This document shows, piece after piece, positions 40,364-48,335 of a DNA stretch of 64,000 bases. This DNA comes from Acidobacteriia bacterium AH_259_A11_L15 (GTDB taxonomy: Bacteria; Acidobacteriota; Terriglobia; Acidiferrales; 2-02-FULL-67-57): positions 16,821 through 80,820 of the forward strand of contig JALLOH010000003.1 of the NCBI GenBank assembly GCA_027717655.1. The letters are read 5' to 3'. Each line of letters starts with the position of its first letter. Position 1 is the first letter of the stretch. The notes beneath the pieces are model-generated. The model saw nothing but the letters and a program-made list of their open reading frames with translations. It searched no databases and was not told the DNA's origin. A program made the position numbers and the translations under genes.

Positions 40364-41014
40364 ATGGATCAAGAGCTTTTGAAGAACATTGCTCTGACAG
40401 CGATCGCCGTTTTCTTTTTTCTGCTCAGTGCTTCTCTCCTATACCGCTGGGCTGTGGAGGAGTACTGGCGCTCTCGAGAGAGAGCTTTCGAGAAGAGGAA
40501 ACGACGGATGGCTGAAGAACGCATGCGCAAAATCCGTGAAAAAGAGGCACAGGAAATGCAAGCGGAGCAGGAACTCGCAGCACAAGGCCGAGAGCTCATT
40601 GCCAAGGTTTCCGGTCCCTCCCTCCGGAAAGCAAAGGCTGTGTTCGGCGAGTTACGTGCGAACCGGGTAGGCCTAGCCAAGTATTCGTATATTTGCTTCA
40701 AGACGTTGCAATATGTAGCTGACTGCTGCGATGGCTTCCCTTCTCCGTATCAGCTAGCGGACCAGGACCCAGACCGGAGGAGGACGCAACTGCAGGTGCT
40801 CTCTACAGCTTCTGCGGGATTGGAAGTTTTGAACGCGTCACATAACGACATCGTGTTCGACGCGAGTCTCATCACGTGGAAAGTCAATTTAGAGAAAGTG
40901 CGCTACGAGATTTGCCCCAGCTGCCCGGTGGTCGAGAATCCTGGGAAATACACCGACGCATGTCCTGTCATGATGATCACAAGTGTGGATAAGCAAGATG
41001 GCGAGGAAGAATAA
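40364..41014 (+). CDS. Membrane-anchored coiled-coil protein of the E1-like cluster
   Basis: A 216-aa protein. Residues about 8-27 (IALTAIAVFFFLLSASLLYRW) form one membrane helix, followed by a highly charged helix (FEKRKRRMAEERMRKIREKE) that suggests a coiled coil in the cytoplasm. The soluble C-terminal domain (about 80-216) ends with a cysteine group (YEICPSCPVVENPGKYTDACPV) that may bind metal or act as a thiol site. I know no such family. It overlaps the E1-like gene by 17 bases, so the two proteins are translated together; a role as membrane receptor, substrate or E2-like carrier is possible. Confidence 0.6.
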   Translation: MDQELLKNIALTAIAVFFFLLSASLLYRWAVEEYWRSRERAFEKRKRRMAEERMRKIREKEAQEMQAEQELAAQGRELIAKVSGPSLRKAKAVFGELRANRVGLAKYSYICFKTLQYVADCCDGFPSPYQLADQDPDRRRTQLQVLSTASAGLEVLNASHNDIVFDASLITWKVNLEKVRYEICPSCPVVENPGKYTDACPVMMITSVDKQDGEEE

Positions 41015-41828
41015 TAGGAATTCCAGCTTCTGCTACGAAGAATGGTTCAGCGCTCAGCAATCCCTGATCGGGATTGAGGGCTCACAGGCGCTGCGTCAAA
41101 TGAGCATTCTTATTGCTGGTGCCGGCGGACTCGGTTACAACTTAGCGGTATTTGCGGCTCGTTCAGGCGTTGAGGCCATATACCAGTGTGATTCGCAGGT
41201 GGTTGAAGTCGATGATAACCTCAACCGAATCTTCGCCAACACTAGGCATCTGGGTAAAACGAAGCTCTCGGTAGTTGAGGAGCTGCTGCATTGCTTTGAT
41301 CGAGCATCAGTTGATAAGAATTTCAATTACACGCCGTTAGCTTTTCCGGTCGAACATCCAAGAGTTCGCGTTTACTTAAAGCAGGCCGATTTCTTGATGT
41401 CTTCTCCAAACTCAATCGATTCTAGATTATGGCTTCTGCGGTATGCTCGGGACAATAAAAAGCTTTTATTTAACGTCGGCTTCTCATGTGCACCTGGAAA
41501 ACACATGAGCGGCGAGGTGTCGATTTTCCGGCCGAGTAGACGAGATCTTGCCTGTCCTGCGTGTATTTCCCTCAAAGCACAAGACGACTCTACGCGCAGT
41601 CCTCTGTTTTATCCGCCTTTGGCCGTGCTTGCTGCTTTCGCCATACATCTTGCGATAGCAGAAGTCACCAATTTTGATTGTCTTGGGGAGGACCGACCAA
41701 ACTACTTTCTGTACGACGGCTTCAGCCATTTGCTCGCGGGTTTTCGGCTGGAACCTGATCCTGACTGCGAAGTTTGCCAAACAAAATCTCCAATGAGGGA
41801 GAAGAAGAGATTTGAGCGCGCCGAATAA
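40998..41828 (+). CDS. E1/ThiF-like adenylating enzyme
   Basis: A 276-aa protein of the ThiF/MoeB/E1 superfamily, which adenylates the C-terminus of a ubiquitin-like or sulfur-carrier protein. The nucleotide loop is ILIAGAGGLGYNLA, and the adenylation motifs follow (VVEVDDNLNRIFANTRHLGKTK with the conserved N, R and K). Two CxxC pairs (LACPACISL and DCEVCQT) form the structural zinc site. The ATG at 40998 is preferred to the track start at 40983. The E1 alone does not reveal the pathway, but no thiamine or molybdopterin genes are near, and the neighbours are membrane proteins and a possible beta-grasp protein. Confidence 0.85.
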   Translation: MARKNNRNSSFCYEEWFSAQQSLIGIEGSQALRQMSILIAGAGGLGYNLAVFAARSGVEAIYQCDSQVVEVDDNLNRIFANTRHLGKTKLSVVEELLHCFDRASVDKNFNYTPLAFPVEHPRVRVYLKQADFLMSSPNSIDSRLWLLRYARDNKKLLFNVGFSCAPGKHMSGEVSIFRPSRRDLACPACISLKAQDDSTRSPLFYPPLAVLAAFAIHLAIAEVTNFDCLGEDRPNYFLYDGFSHLLAGFRLEPDPDCEVCQTKSPMREKKRFERAE

Positions 41829-41833
41829 AAGCC

Positions 41834-42154
41834 GTGGAATACTTCGGCATCGCAGTATTGGCTCTCTTGATATTTATATTGGTCTCTCTGGTGGGTATCC
41901 CGGCCAGCCTCTTGCCTTTTGTATATTCCCCGACCTTGAGTTTTCGTCACGTGATTATCAGCCTTGCGGCATTCATGTGTTCCCTGGCAATCGGACTTGC
42001 TCCTCGAGAGCCAATGCTACTGATCCCAGTCGGTGTTTTTTTCCTTATGTTCGGACAGAAAATCATCACCGATCCTTTCTCGAACGGGATCTTCGGAGCA
42101 GCGCTTTTATTCGGCATTATCTTTGCCGGGCTAGTTTGGTTGTTCGGAATTTGA
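41834..42154 (+). CDS. Small integral membrane protein (three helices)
   Basis: A 106-aa very hydrophobic protein, GTG start five bases after the E1-like stop. Segments at about 4-28 (FGIAVLALLIFILVSLVGIP), 40-54 and 63-106 suggest three to four membrane helices with short loops. No family recognised and no charged pore signature. Tight spacing to the E1-like gene places it in the same operon. It could be an effector pore or an anchor, but only the membrane location can be read from the sequence. Confidence 0.6.
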   Translation: MEYFGIAVLALLIFILVSLVGIPASLLPFVYSPTLSFRHVIISLAAFMCSLAIGLAPREPMLLIPVGVFFLMFGQKIITDPFSNGIFGAALLFGIIFAGLVWLFGI

Positions 42155-42177
42155 TCAGCGACTAAGGGGATGCTGGC

Positions 42178-42432
42178 ATGAGCTTTCGCGACAACGACAG
42201 AGCTCTGGCAGCTAGGAAGGATGACATCCTTTTTAGGGTGTGCGTAGTGGCCTGGGTAGTGCTCAGCCTTTACTCCATAGGTAGCGGGTACATTACCACC
42301 CTCAGATGGGCCGTAACTTTAACAGTTATTGGGAGCGTATCCCTCACAATCGGATTAGTACTCCACTCCCCTGAAGCAAAGTGGCTTTCGCGGGCAATTC
42401 CGTTCATTGCTTTGCTGGCATACAGCGTTTGA
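42178..42432 (+). CDS. Small integral membrane protein (two to three helices)
   Basis: An 84-aa protein with a charged N-terminus (MSFRDNDRALAARKDD) and hydrophobic segments at about 18-38 (LFRVCVVAWVVLSLYSIGSGY), 42-62 and 70-83. The ATG follows AAGGGGATGCTGGC, an acceptable ribosome site, 23 bases after the previous stop. It is the last gene before the recombinase unit. The function is unknown; as the second tiny membrane protein in a row it may work with the 106-aa one. Confidence 0.55.
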   Translation: MSFRDNDRALAARKDDILFRVCVVAWVVLSLYSIGSGYITTLRWAVTLTVIGSVSLTIGLVLHSPEAKWLSRAIPFIALLAYSV

Positions 42433-42507
42433 AGGAGGACTCGAAAGACTGCGGTTTCTAAACTGAACTAGCTTCAAAGAACCCATTTGGGTGCCCAAGG
42501 GCGTAGA

Positions 42508-42681
42508 ATGAAGCTCCAAACGGTAGAGGATGCGGTTTTCCGCAAACGAATTTCTGATCCGGAAAGACGGGAGAAAAACAAGGGGAAAACCATATTTTGT
42601 CGTGAGGTCATCGAAATGGTGGCGCAAGCTTTGGTGGAAATGCTAAAAGAGGAAAAAGAAACCCGATTCAAAAAGGATTGA
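42508..42681 (+). CDS. Small basic protein coupled to the serine recombinase
   Basis: A 57-aa protein (MKLQTVEDAVFRKRISDP to [10 protein letters not shown]), very basic and helical. Its stop overlaps the TTG start of the recombinase as TTGA, indicating translational coupling. The track start at 42487 is possible, but the ATG at 42508 looks better. Small basic proteins beside large serine recombinases can be directionality factors that promote excision, so this is a candidate; there is no sequence proof. Confidence 0.5.
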   Translation: MKLQTVEDAVFRKRISDPERREKNKGKTIFCREVIEMVAQALVEMLKEEKETRFKKD

Positions 42682-44759
42682 GTTCCGTGGAAAGAATCAG
42701 TGCGCTATATCAACGGGTTACGGCAGAAGAATCGTTCCGCCGTCAGATGAGTTTGCCGGCCCAAAAGACCGAAGCCGAAGAGCTGGCCAGGAGGCACGGC
42801 TGGCAGTTCAAACACTATACGGAACCACGCCATTGCAAAGCGAGCGAGTGGGATCGTCCTGCGCTTAACGAGCTGATACGAGACATTGAGGCCGATCTTA
42901 TAAGTCGTGTGGTTGTCCGACATGAAGACCGCCTATGGCGTGACCTTGGGATCCAGCAGCGTCTTTTGGAAATATTTCGAAAACACAATGTGGAGTTTTG
43001 GGCATTTCGTGGACCACTCGACTACCTAAGTGCTCATGGGCGACTGGTTTTGAACGTGACGGGCAGCGCAGCTCAGTTCGAACGCGAGATTACAGGTGAG
43101 CGAATCCGTTCGATGAAGCGGTCGAAGGCTATGAAGGGACAACCTGCTGGTGGCCCTGCGCCTTTTGGGTACACATCCCAGGCGCGACTGGAAAGAGAAC
43201 TAGTCGCGAAGGATGGTCTTGATCAGGACGCCGCATACAAGAGGGCTTGTGAACTGATTCCTGTCGCTAAGTCTTGGGTAGTGGATGAGGCAGAGGCCGA
43301 GAGCGTGCGAATAATCTTCGACCATTATGTCAAGATGCGATGGGGTTGCCGCAAGATCGCCAAGTATCTCAACGAAATAGGGCATCGTCGCCGGTCCGGC
43401 CTTCCGTGGCACCCGGACAAGGTCCGCAGGATAATCAACGATCCGTGCGTTGCTGGTTTTACCAGCTTCGATACAGAAGCCTATGACTCCCACGTGACAT
43501 CCAAAGCGCCCAAGTCTAAGCAGACCCTTTTCAAGGCTGAGCACAAGCCGATCATCGAATCCGACCAATGGTTTGCAGCTCAGCGGCTCAAAGCAGAAAA
43601 CACAACCAGTAACCGCACAAGGGTAACTGCGCGTCAAGTCTATGCGCTCTCGGGCATCCTGGTTTGTGCAAGATGCGGGTCGCGCATGAAGGGTAAAAGC
43701 TCAGGCAGAAGTGGGTACTCCTATTACGTGTGCGCTAGGCGGGCAGCGTTCGGGCAAGAAGGGTGTGACGCTCCTCTTCTAAACTCACGCATGGTTGAGG
43801 ACTGTGTGTGGAATTACCTTCAGGAATATCTTTCGAAGCCTGAAGGCGTCGTGGAATTCGTCAAAAAGGTCAACAAGAAGCTAAAGGAAAAGGTGCCTGG
43901 AATCGACGACAGGATCAAGCAGACCGAGAGGGAGATTCAAGAAATCGATGCCAAGCTTGCCAAATATTATGCCCGCTATGAGAGGGCCAAGAACGATTTG
44001 GAGGCAGGTGCAGCCTGGGACCGGATAGTTGAGCTGAAAGATCTAAAAATTCGAAACCAGCGCACTCTTGCCGAGTTGCGGAAGCAGGAAAGTGCTTTGA
44101 AGCTTGAGGAGATGGACGTTGAGAAGGCTCAGCACTACATCAAGTCTCTTTACGTGTTTATGCGGGACCATCCGTTCGAGCGACGCGCTCTTTGTTTGGC
44201 ACTCAAGCAGAACCACGGTTTTACGGTCACGGTTCTGTCCAGGAGCAAGCTTGTTGCCTCTATGGAGTTTGATAGGCTGACGGAAATCGGACTGGGAAAA
44301 GATAGGACAGACACTGGTAGGGACTCATCAGACGCGTCTTTGGCCTATGTGTCTGGGATGGGGCAAAACTATGCTGGCCAAGCGCGTGCCCACTATCCTG
44401 CCGCCGCTCACCCTGGACGAGGCCATCCAGACCACCAAGGTCCACAGTGTCACCGGGGTGCTCGAAGACAGCCGTGGGCTCATCCCCACGCGCCCTTTCC
44501 GCGCCCCCCACCACACCATCTCCGACGCGGGCTTGATTGGCGGCGGGACGATTCCGCGGCCGGGCGAGGTCTCGCTGGCGCACAACGGGGTGCTGTTCCT
44601 GGACGAGCTGCCCGAGTTCCAGCGCAGCGCCCTGGAGGTGCTGCGGCAACCCCTCGAAGACGGCCTGGTCACCATCTCCCGGGCCATCACCAGCTTGACC
44701 TTCCCCGCCCGCTTCACGCTGGCGGCGGCCATGAACCCCTGCCCCTGCGGGTACTTTAA
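42678..44759 (+). CDS. Large serine recombinase; frame runs through attR into comM
   Basis: The integrase of the island. Residues 1-150 form the resolvase-type catalytic domain, 160-290 a recombinase domain ([25 protein letters not shown]), then a zinc ribbon ([29 protein letters not shown]) and a coiled coil ([21 protein letters not shown]). Two oddities stand out. The nucleophile position reads [10 protein letters not shown], with threonine where YxRVS has serine, so activity is doubtful. And the true protein part ends near residue 555: beyond about 44.36 kb the frame reads comM DNA out of phase ([15 protein letters not shown] onward), adding some 140 meaningless residues. In the excised circle the C-terminus would be completed by the left end of the element. 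The start may be TTG 42678 or GTG 42687. Confidence 0.85.
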   Translation: MSSVERISALYQRVTAEESFRRQMSLPAQKTEAEELARRHGWQFKHYTEPRHCKASEWDRPALNELIRDIEADLISRVVVRHEDRLWRDLGIQQRLLEIFRKHNVEFWAFRGPLDYLSAHGRLVLNVTGSAAQFEREITGERIRSMKRSKAMKGQPAGGPAPFGYTSQARLERELVAKDGLDQDAAYKRACELIPVAKSWVVDEAEAESVRIIFDHYVKMRWGCRKIAKYLNEIGHRRRSGLPWHPDKVRRIINDPCVAGFTSFDTEAYDSHVTSKAPKSKQTLFKAEHKPIIESDQWFAAQRLKAENTTSNRTRVTARQVYALSGILVCARCGSRMKGKSSGRSGYSYYVCARRAAFGQEGCDAPLLNSRMVEDCVWNYLQEYLSKPEGVVEFVKKVNKKLKEKVPGIDDRIKQTEREIQEIDAKLAKYYARYERAKNDLEAGAAWDRIVELKDLKIRNQRTLAELRKQESALKLEEMDVEKAQHYIKSLYVFMRDHPFERRALCLALKQNHGFTVTVLSRSKLVASMEFDRLTEIGLGKDRTDTGRDSSDASLAYVSGMGQNYAGQARAHYPAAAHPGRGHPDHQGPQCHRGARRQPWAHPHAPFPRPPPHHLRRGLDWRRDDSAAGRGLAGAQRGAVPGRAARVPAQRPGGAAATPRRRPGHHLPGHHQLDLPRPLHAGGGHEPLPLRVL
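44345..44385. other. Right attachment site (attR) within the comM Walker A codons
   Basis: Here low-GC element DNA ends and GC-rich chromosome begins. The comM frame picks up as [18 protein letters not shown], where an intact protein would read [13 protein letters not shown], so the crossover lies within or next to the Walker A loop. The exact core cannot be fixed without the left end, which is outside the window. Confidence 0.75.
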
Positions 44760-45219
44760 CGACCCCACCCGCGAGTGCCGCTGCACGCCCACGCAGATCC
44801 AGCGCTACGTGCAGAAAATCTCCGGCCCCTTGCTCGATCGCATCGATATCCACATCGACGTTCCCGCCGTCCGCTACAAGGAGCTCCGCGGGGCCGCCCC
44901 CCGGGAAGGGTCGGCGGAGTTGCGCGCCCGCGTGATGCGCGCCCGCCAGCGGCAACTGGAGCGCTTCCGCGGCGAGAAGATGTACTCCAACGCCCAGATG
45001 CCTTCCCGGCTCATCCGCAAGGTCTGCGAAATCGACGCCGACTCCGAGAAGCTGCTGGAGACCGCCATCACCCGCCTGGGGCTGAGCGCCCGGGCGCACG
45101 ACCGCATCCTGAAGGTGGCGCGCACCATCGCCGACCTGGGCGACTCCGAGCGCATCGCCGCCAAGCACCTCTCCGAGGCCGTCCAGTACCGCACCCTGGA
45201 CCGTACCTACTGGACCTAG
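44359..45219 (+). pseudogene. comM: 3' part of comM (yifB), Mg-chelatase-like ATPase, split by the island
   Basis: About 286 codons of a ComM/YifB protein: [20 protein letters not shown], then [19 protein letters not shown] (Walker B), the [22 protein letters not shown] loop and the C-terminal lid domain with [18 protein letters not shown]. ComM is a helicase-like branch-migration protein that aids natural transformation. The N-terminal domain and the start of Walker A are missing at this locus because the island is inserted there, so the gene is broken while the element is integrated. comM is a known integration hotspot in other bacteria. Confidence 0.92.
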
Positions 45220-45272
45220 CAATCCCTCCGGCGGGTGAGACCGTCGCGATGTGATAAACTGCTTAGGCCCAG

Positions 45273-46160
45273 ATGAGTCGCATCAGCAGCTTCGTTCTTC
45301 TCGTGGCGCTGGCCACGGGCATCGGCTGGGCCGCGCGGCAGAGCTCCCCCGCCGCCAACGACGCGGCCACGGTCGAGGTGGACTCCGCCTGGGTGGCGAC
45401 CCACTTGCTCAACTTGCGGCGCATCCTCAACCTACCGGGCTCGATCCGGCTCGACTTCAAGGAAAAAGGCGAGAGCTCCGTCCCGGGTTATCACCTGCTG
45501 CTGTTCGACCTGCGGAGAGGGGAGGAGCGCCGCACAATCCAGCTCTACGTCAGCCAGGACGGCCGCAGCGTCTTCTACGACCGCCTGTACGATGTGGAGA
45601 AGCCCTTCCAGAGATTCCGCGACGGCATCCGGCTGGAAGAGGAGCCGACCCGCGGCCCCGACGACGCCCTGGTGACCATCGTCGAGTACTCCGACTACAC
45701 CTGCGGCTACTGTCGCCAGTTCTTCAACACCCTGGAAGAGCCGCTGTTCGAGCGCTACGGCGGCCAGGTTCGTCTGGTCTACAAGCATTTCCCGTTGACC
45801 GGGTCGCGCGCCTGGGCCGAGGACGCGGCGATCGCCTCCGCCTGCGCCTACCGGCAGGGCAACGACCGCTTCTGGGCGCTCCACGCCAAGCTGTTCCAGG
45901 CGGCCACGCGCTTGCGGGAAGGGAAATCAGTTCTCCTGGAGCTGGCCCGGCAGGCGGGACTGGACTTGCCCGCCTTTCGCCAGTGCCTCGAGCAACAGGA
46001 CGCCTTGATCGACATCGCTCAGGATGTCGAGGAAGGCGAGCGCCTGGGCGTGGACGGCACCCCCTCCTTCTTCGTCAACGGTCGCCCCATCCCCGGCCTG
46101 CTGCCTCCCGAGCATTTCTTTCACATCGTGGACGAAGAGCTGGCCGCCGCCCGCCGCTAG
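45273..46160 (+). CDS. DsbA-like thioredoxin-fold protein, secreted
   Basis: A 295-aa exported protein. The N-terminus (MSRISSFVLLVALATGIGWAA) is a signal peptide. An extra domain of about 110 residues precedes the thioredoxin fold, whose redox motif is YSDYTCGYCRQFF (CGYC) near residue 137, with the cis-proline region LGVDGTPSFFVNGRPIPG near 270. It belongs to the DsbA/Thioredoxin_4 type and should form or isomerise disulfides in the periplasm. It begins 53 bases after comM, with which it is probably not functionally linked. Confidence 0.85.
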   Translation: MSRISSFVLLVALATGIGWAARQSSPAANDAATVEVDSAWVATHLLNLRRILNLPGSIRLDFKEKGESSVPGYHLLLFDLRRGEERRTIQLYVSQDGRSVFYDRLYDVEKPFQRFRDGIRLEEEPTRGPDDALVTIVEYSDYTCGYCRQFFNTLEEPLFERYGGQVRLVYKHFPLTGSRAWAEDAAIASACAYRQGNDRFWALHAKLFQAATRLREGKSVLLELARQAGLDLPAFRQCLEQQDALIDIAQDVEEGERLGVDGTPSFFVNGRPIPGLLPPEHFFHIVDEELAAARR

Positions 46161-46252
46161 TCATTTAAATACGGATTCAGGAAGTCGTTGCGGAGGGCAG
46201 GCTCATCGTAGGCAGGGCTCTTGTATTGAGTGTGAACTTCCTTCACCAGCAT
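46157..46252 (-). pseudogene. Short remnant, possibly of a restriction-enzyme N-terminus
   Basis: On the minus strand, MLVKEVHTQYKSPAYDEPAL continues into RNDFLNPYLND and then stops. The pattern YKS..Y.E..LR.DFLNP is familiar from the first 40 residues of large type II or III restriction and methylase proteins. Nothing further of such a gene is present, as it abuts the DsbA-like stop. It is a plausible relic, with low certainty. The following bases up to 46441 hold nothing recognisable. Confidence 0.3.
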
Positions 46253-46441
46253 GGCGCGGCCTCTGCAGATGGTGATTGACCCAACGCCCTGCGGTCTCCT
46301 TCTGGTCGAATAGCTCCGTAGTCCTGTAAGGCGGGATAACTAGACGGAAGAAGTTCGGTGGGGGGGTGAAGTGAACTTGGGGAGGAGTTTAGCTAGCTAC
46401 TAGTTTGCCCAACTAAAGTTGCCACTTTCATACCATGTGAC

Positions 46442-48142
46442 CTACTGAAATACTTCCGGACGCGCAGTGCCATCGGCGGCGGCTGGCGCGATCAGGTGGA
46501 TCAGCGCCGCCAACGTCGGCGCAACATCGGCCATGTCAACCGGTGTCCAATGTACCCCAGGCTTTACACCCGCTCCCCAAAAGGCGAGCGGCACGTGGGT
46601 GTCGTAGCGATAAGGCGATCCGTGTGTCGAACCCTCCGTCATCTCTCCATACTTTCCCCAGAAGTAGAAGGGCCGTGGTACTAGGAGCACGTCGCCAGCG
46701 CGGTCAGGGTGGAATGACAGTTGCATTGCCCGGGCGAAGGGGGTAGACAGTAGCGGCCCACTCAGGAGTTGCGCGCGGGTGAAGTAAGCGGCGATGCCGG
46801 AAACTCGGAGCGCGCCCAGGCCCGCCACCTCCTGCACCAGCGCGGGATCGAGGTGCTTCTCCGCAATGACCTTTTCATTCAGGTAGATGCTCGGGTCCTC
46901 AAGGGCTAAGACCCACTCCCCCCGGCCGAAGCATTCCGTGAGCGCTTCAGTTACGAACTTCCTGAGCTCGGCCTTCTTGATCCGGCTTGCGGGGTGCCCC
47001 AGTGAAGCCATGTATTCCGGGATAGGCGCGGCGCCGTGGTCTGCGGTGAAGACGACCACGAGGTTGTCCCTGCCCCCCACGTGCTTCTCCAAGAAGTCGA
47101 GCAGGTCTGCGATATTGCGGTCCACGCGCACCGTCGCGTCCTGAACCTCGTGGCTTTGGGGGCCATAGGCGTGACCGATGAGGTCGTTGGCGCTAAAGCT
47201 CACAGCGAGAAGGTCGGTTCCACCTCGAATTCCGAGGCCCTCGGCTTGAACCGCTGCCTTCACGAAATCCACTAAGAAGTCGTTAGCCATGGGAGTTTGA
47301 AGAAACGCAGCGTAAAACGCAGGTCCAGGCTTATTCAGATTCCCGGTGAGCTTGTGAGGGAAGGTACGGCCCAGGCCGTTCGCGGTTGATTCGAAGGGCC
47401 TGTCGTCCTTGCCCTGGTATATACTCTCGGACAATGCCCGCTCCCAGACCCTGCCAAAGTAGCTATCCGGGATTTTCCGCCCGTTGAAAGCCTTGACCCA
47501 TGTAGGCAAATCCTTCGCAGGCAATTCCTTCGTATAGTAAGAGGACGTCACCATCTTTCCGTTTGAATCGCTCATCCAGTAGGCAGTGCCGAGGCGTCCC
47601 CCAAGGGCAATTGCTGCGCGATTCTTGAGCGCGATCGCTACTACCTTGGCGGTCTTTCCCGTCGCAACGCGCAACCGATCACCCACAGTCTCGCCGATGA
47701 AGTTCCTGGGCGAGCTGTCGACCTCCGGGTTGGGCGGGGATTCGAGCACGGGGTGATCCGGATCAGCGAACATGGTCACGCTCTTGCCCGCTGCGCGGTC
47801 ATAATACTTGTTGGAGACAATCCCATTCTTGTAGGCGTAGCTGCCTGAAGCGATGGTGGCATGGCCCGGCCCGGTGTAGGTAGTGCCATGCCCGTACAGC
47901 GCTTGCGTGAATACCGCCCCCTCGGCGAAGAGCCGCTCTATTCCCCGCTCGTTCAGGTGAGGTCGCATTCTCTCTAAGGTCTCGTAGCTGAGCTGGTCGA
48001 CGACCAAGATCACCACAAGCTTCGGGGTTCTGGCCGGGGCTGTTTGTGCGAACAACGCCGCGGTGGAGAATACGGTAGCGAGGGCCAGAAGAGAAAGCGC
48101 CAATACGCTTGCCAGCAGCCAGCGTGTTTTGCTCCGCTTCAT
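46442..48142 (-). CDS. PafA-like alkaline phosphatase/phosphodiesterase, secreted
   Basis: A 566-aa member of the type I phosphodiesterase/alkaline phosphatase superfamily resembling PafA. A signal peptide leads (MKRSKTRWLLASVLALSLLA). Metal and nucleophile sites are LVVILVVDQLSYE, then TTYTGPGHATIASGSYAY with the threonine nucleophile, and VFTADHGAAP near 375. It would release phosphate from esters in the periplasm. I start it at the ATG at 48142, 58 codons inside the track frame, where the signal peptide begins. Base composition is lower in GC than the neighbouring genes, so it may have been acquired separately. Confidence 0.85.
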   Translation of the reverse strand: MKRSKTRWLLASVLALSLLALATVFSTAALFAQTAPARTPKLVVILVVDQLSYETLERMRPHLNERGIERLFAEGAVFTQALYGHGTTYTGPGHATIASGSYAYKNGIVSNKYYDRAAGKSVTMFADPDHPVLESPPNPEVDSSPRNFIGETVGDRLRVATGKTAKVVAIALKNRAAIALGGRLGTAYWMSDSNGKMVTSSYYTKELPAKDLPTWVKAFNGRKIPDSYFGRVWERALSESIYQGKDDRPFESTANGLGRTFPHKLTGNLNKPGPAFYAAFLQTPMANDFLVDFVKAAVQAEGLGIRGGTDLLAVSFSANDLIGHAYGPQSHEVQDATVRVDRNIADLLDFLEKHVGGRDNLVVVFTADHGAAPIPEYMASLGHPASRIKKAELRKFVTEALTECFGRGEWVLALEDPSIYLNEKVIAEKHLDPALVQEVAGLGALRVSGIAAYFTRAQLLSGPLLSTPFARAMQLSFHPDRAGDVLLVPRPFYFWGKYGEMTEGSTHGSPYRYDTHVPLAFWGAGVKPGVHWTPVDMADVAPTLAALIHLIAPAAADGTARPEVFQ

Positions 48143-48335
48143 TTCAATCTCTCTATTTAAGCTGGAATTTCCGATTTCAACCTTACCCTTGCACCAAACT
48201 GTACGGCAGTCGCCTTCTTGTGTCAAGCTCAGATCGCAATGGCGGGTTTGGGGGCCATCGTGGTTCGTTTTGGCCGTTCCGATGACTCGTCGGGCCTGTT
48301 TTCTGCCGCCGACCACCCTCGCCGCCGATTAAAGA

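Noticed and set aside
1-44358. Whole left part as an archaeal contig
   Set aside because: CBASS, CHAT-STAND, serine recombinase, XRE-ImmA and GGAGG ribosome sites are bacterial in character, and the recombinase frame is continuous with the bacterial comM gene. Only sub-blocks look archaeal. A misassembly inside the island cannot be excluded from sequence alone.
44260-45222. 320-aa minus-strand ORF over comM
   Set aside because: It is a shadow of the comM frame, which contains unmistakable Mg-chelatase-like motifs.
45251-46168. 305-aa plus-strand ORF in an alternative frame of the DsbA-like gene
   Set aside because: It is a high-GC shadow rich in Arg, Pro and Gly; the overlapping frame has a signal peptide and a CGYC thioredoxin motif.
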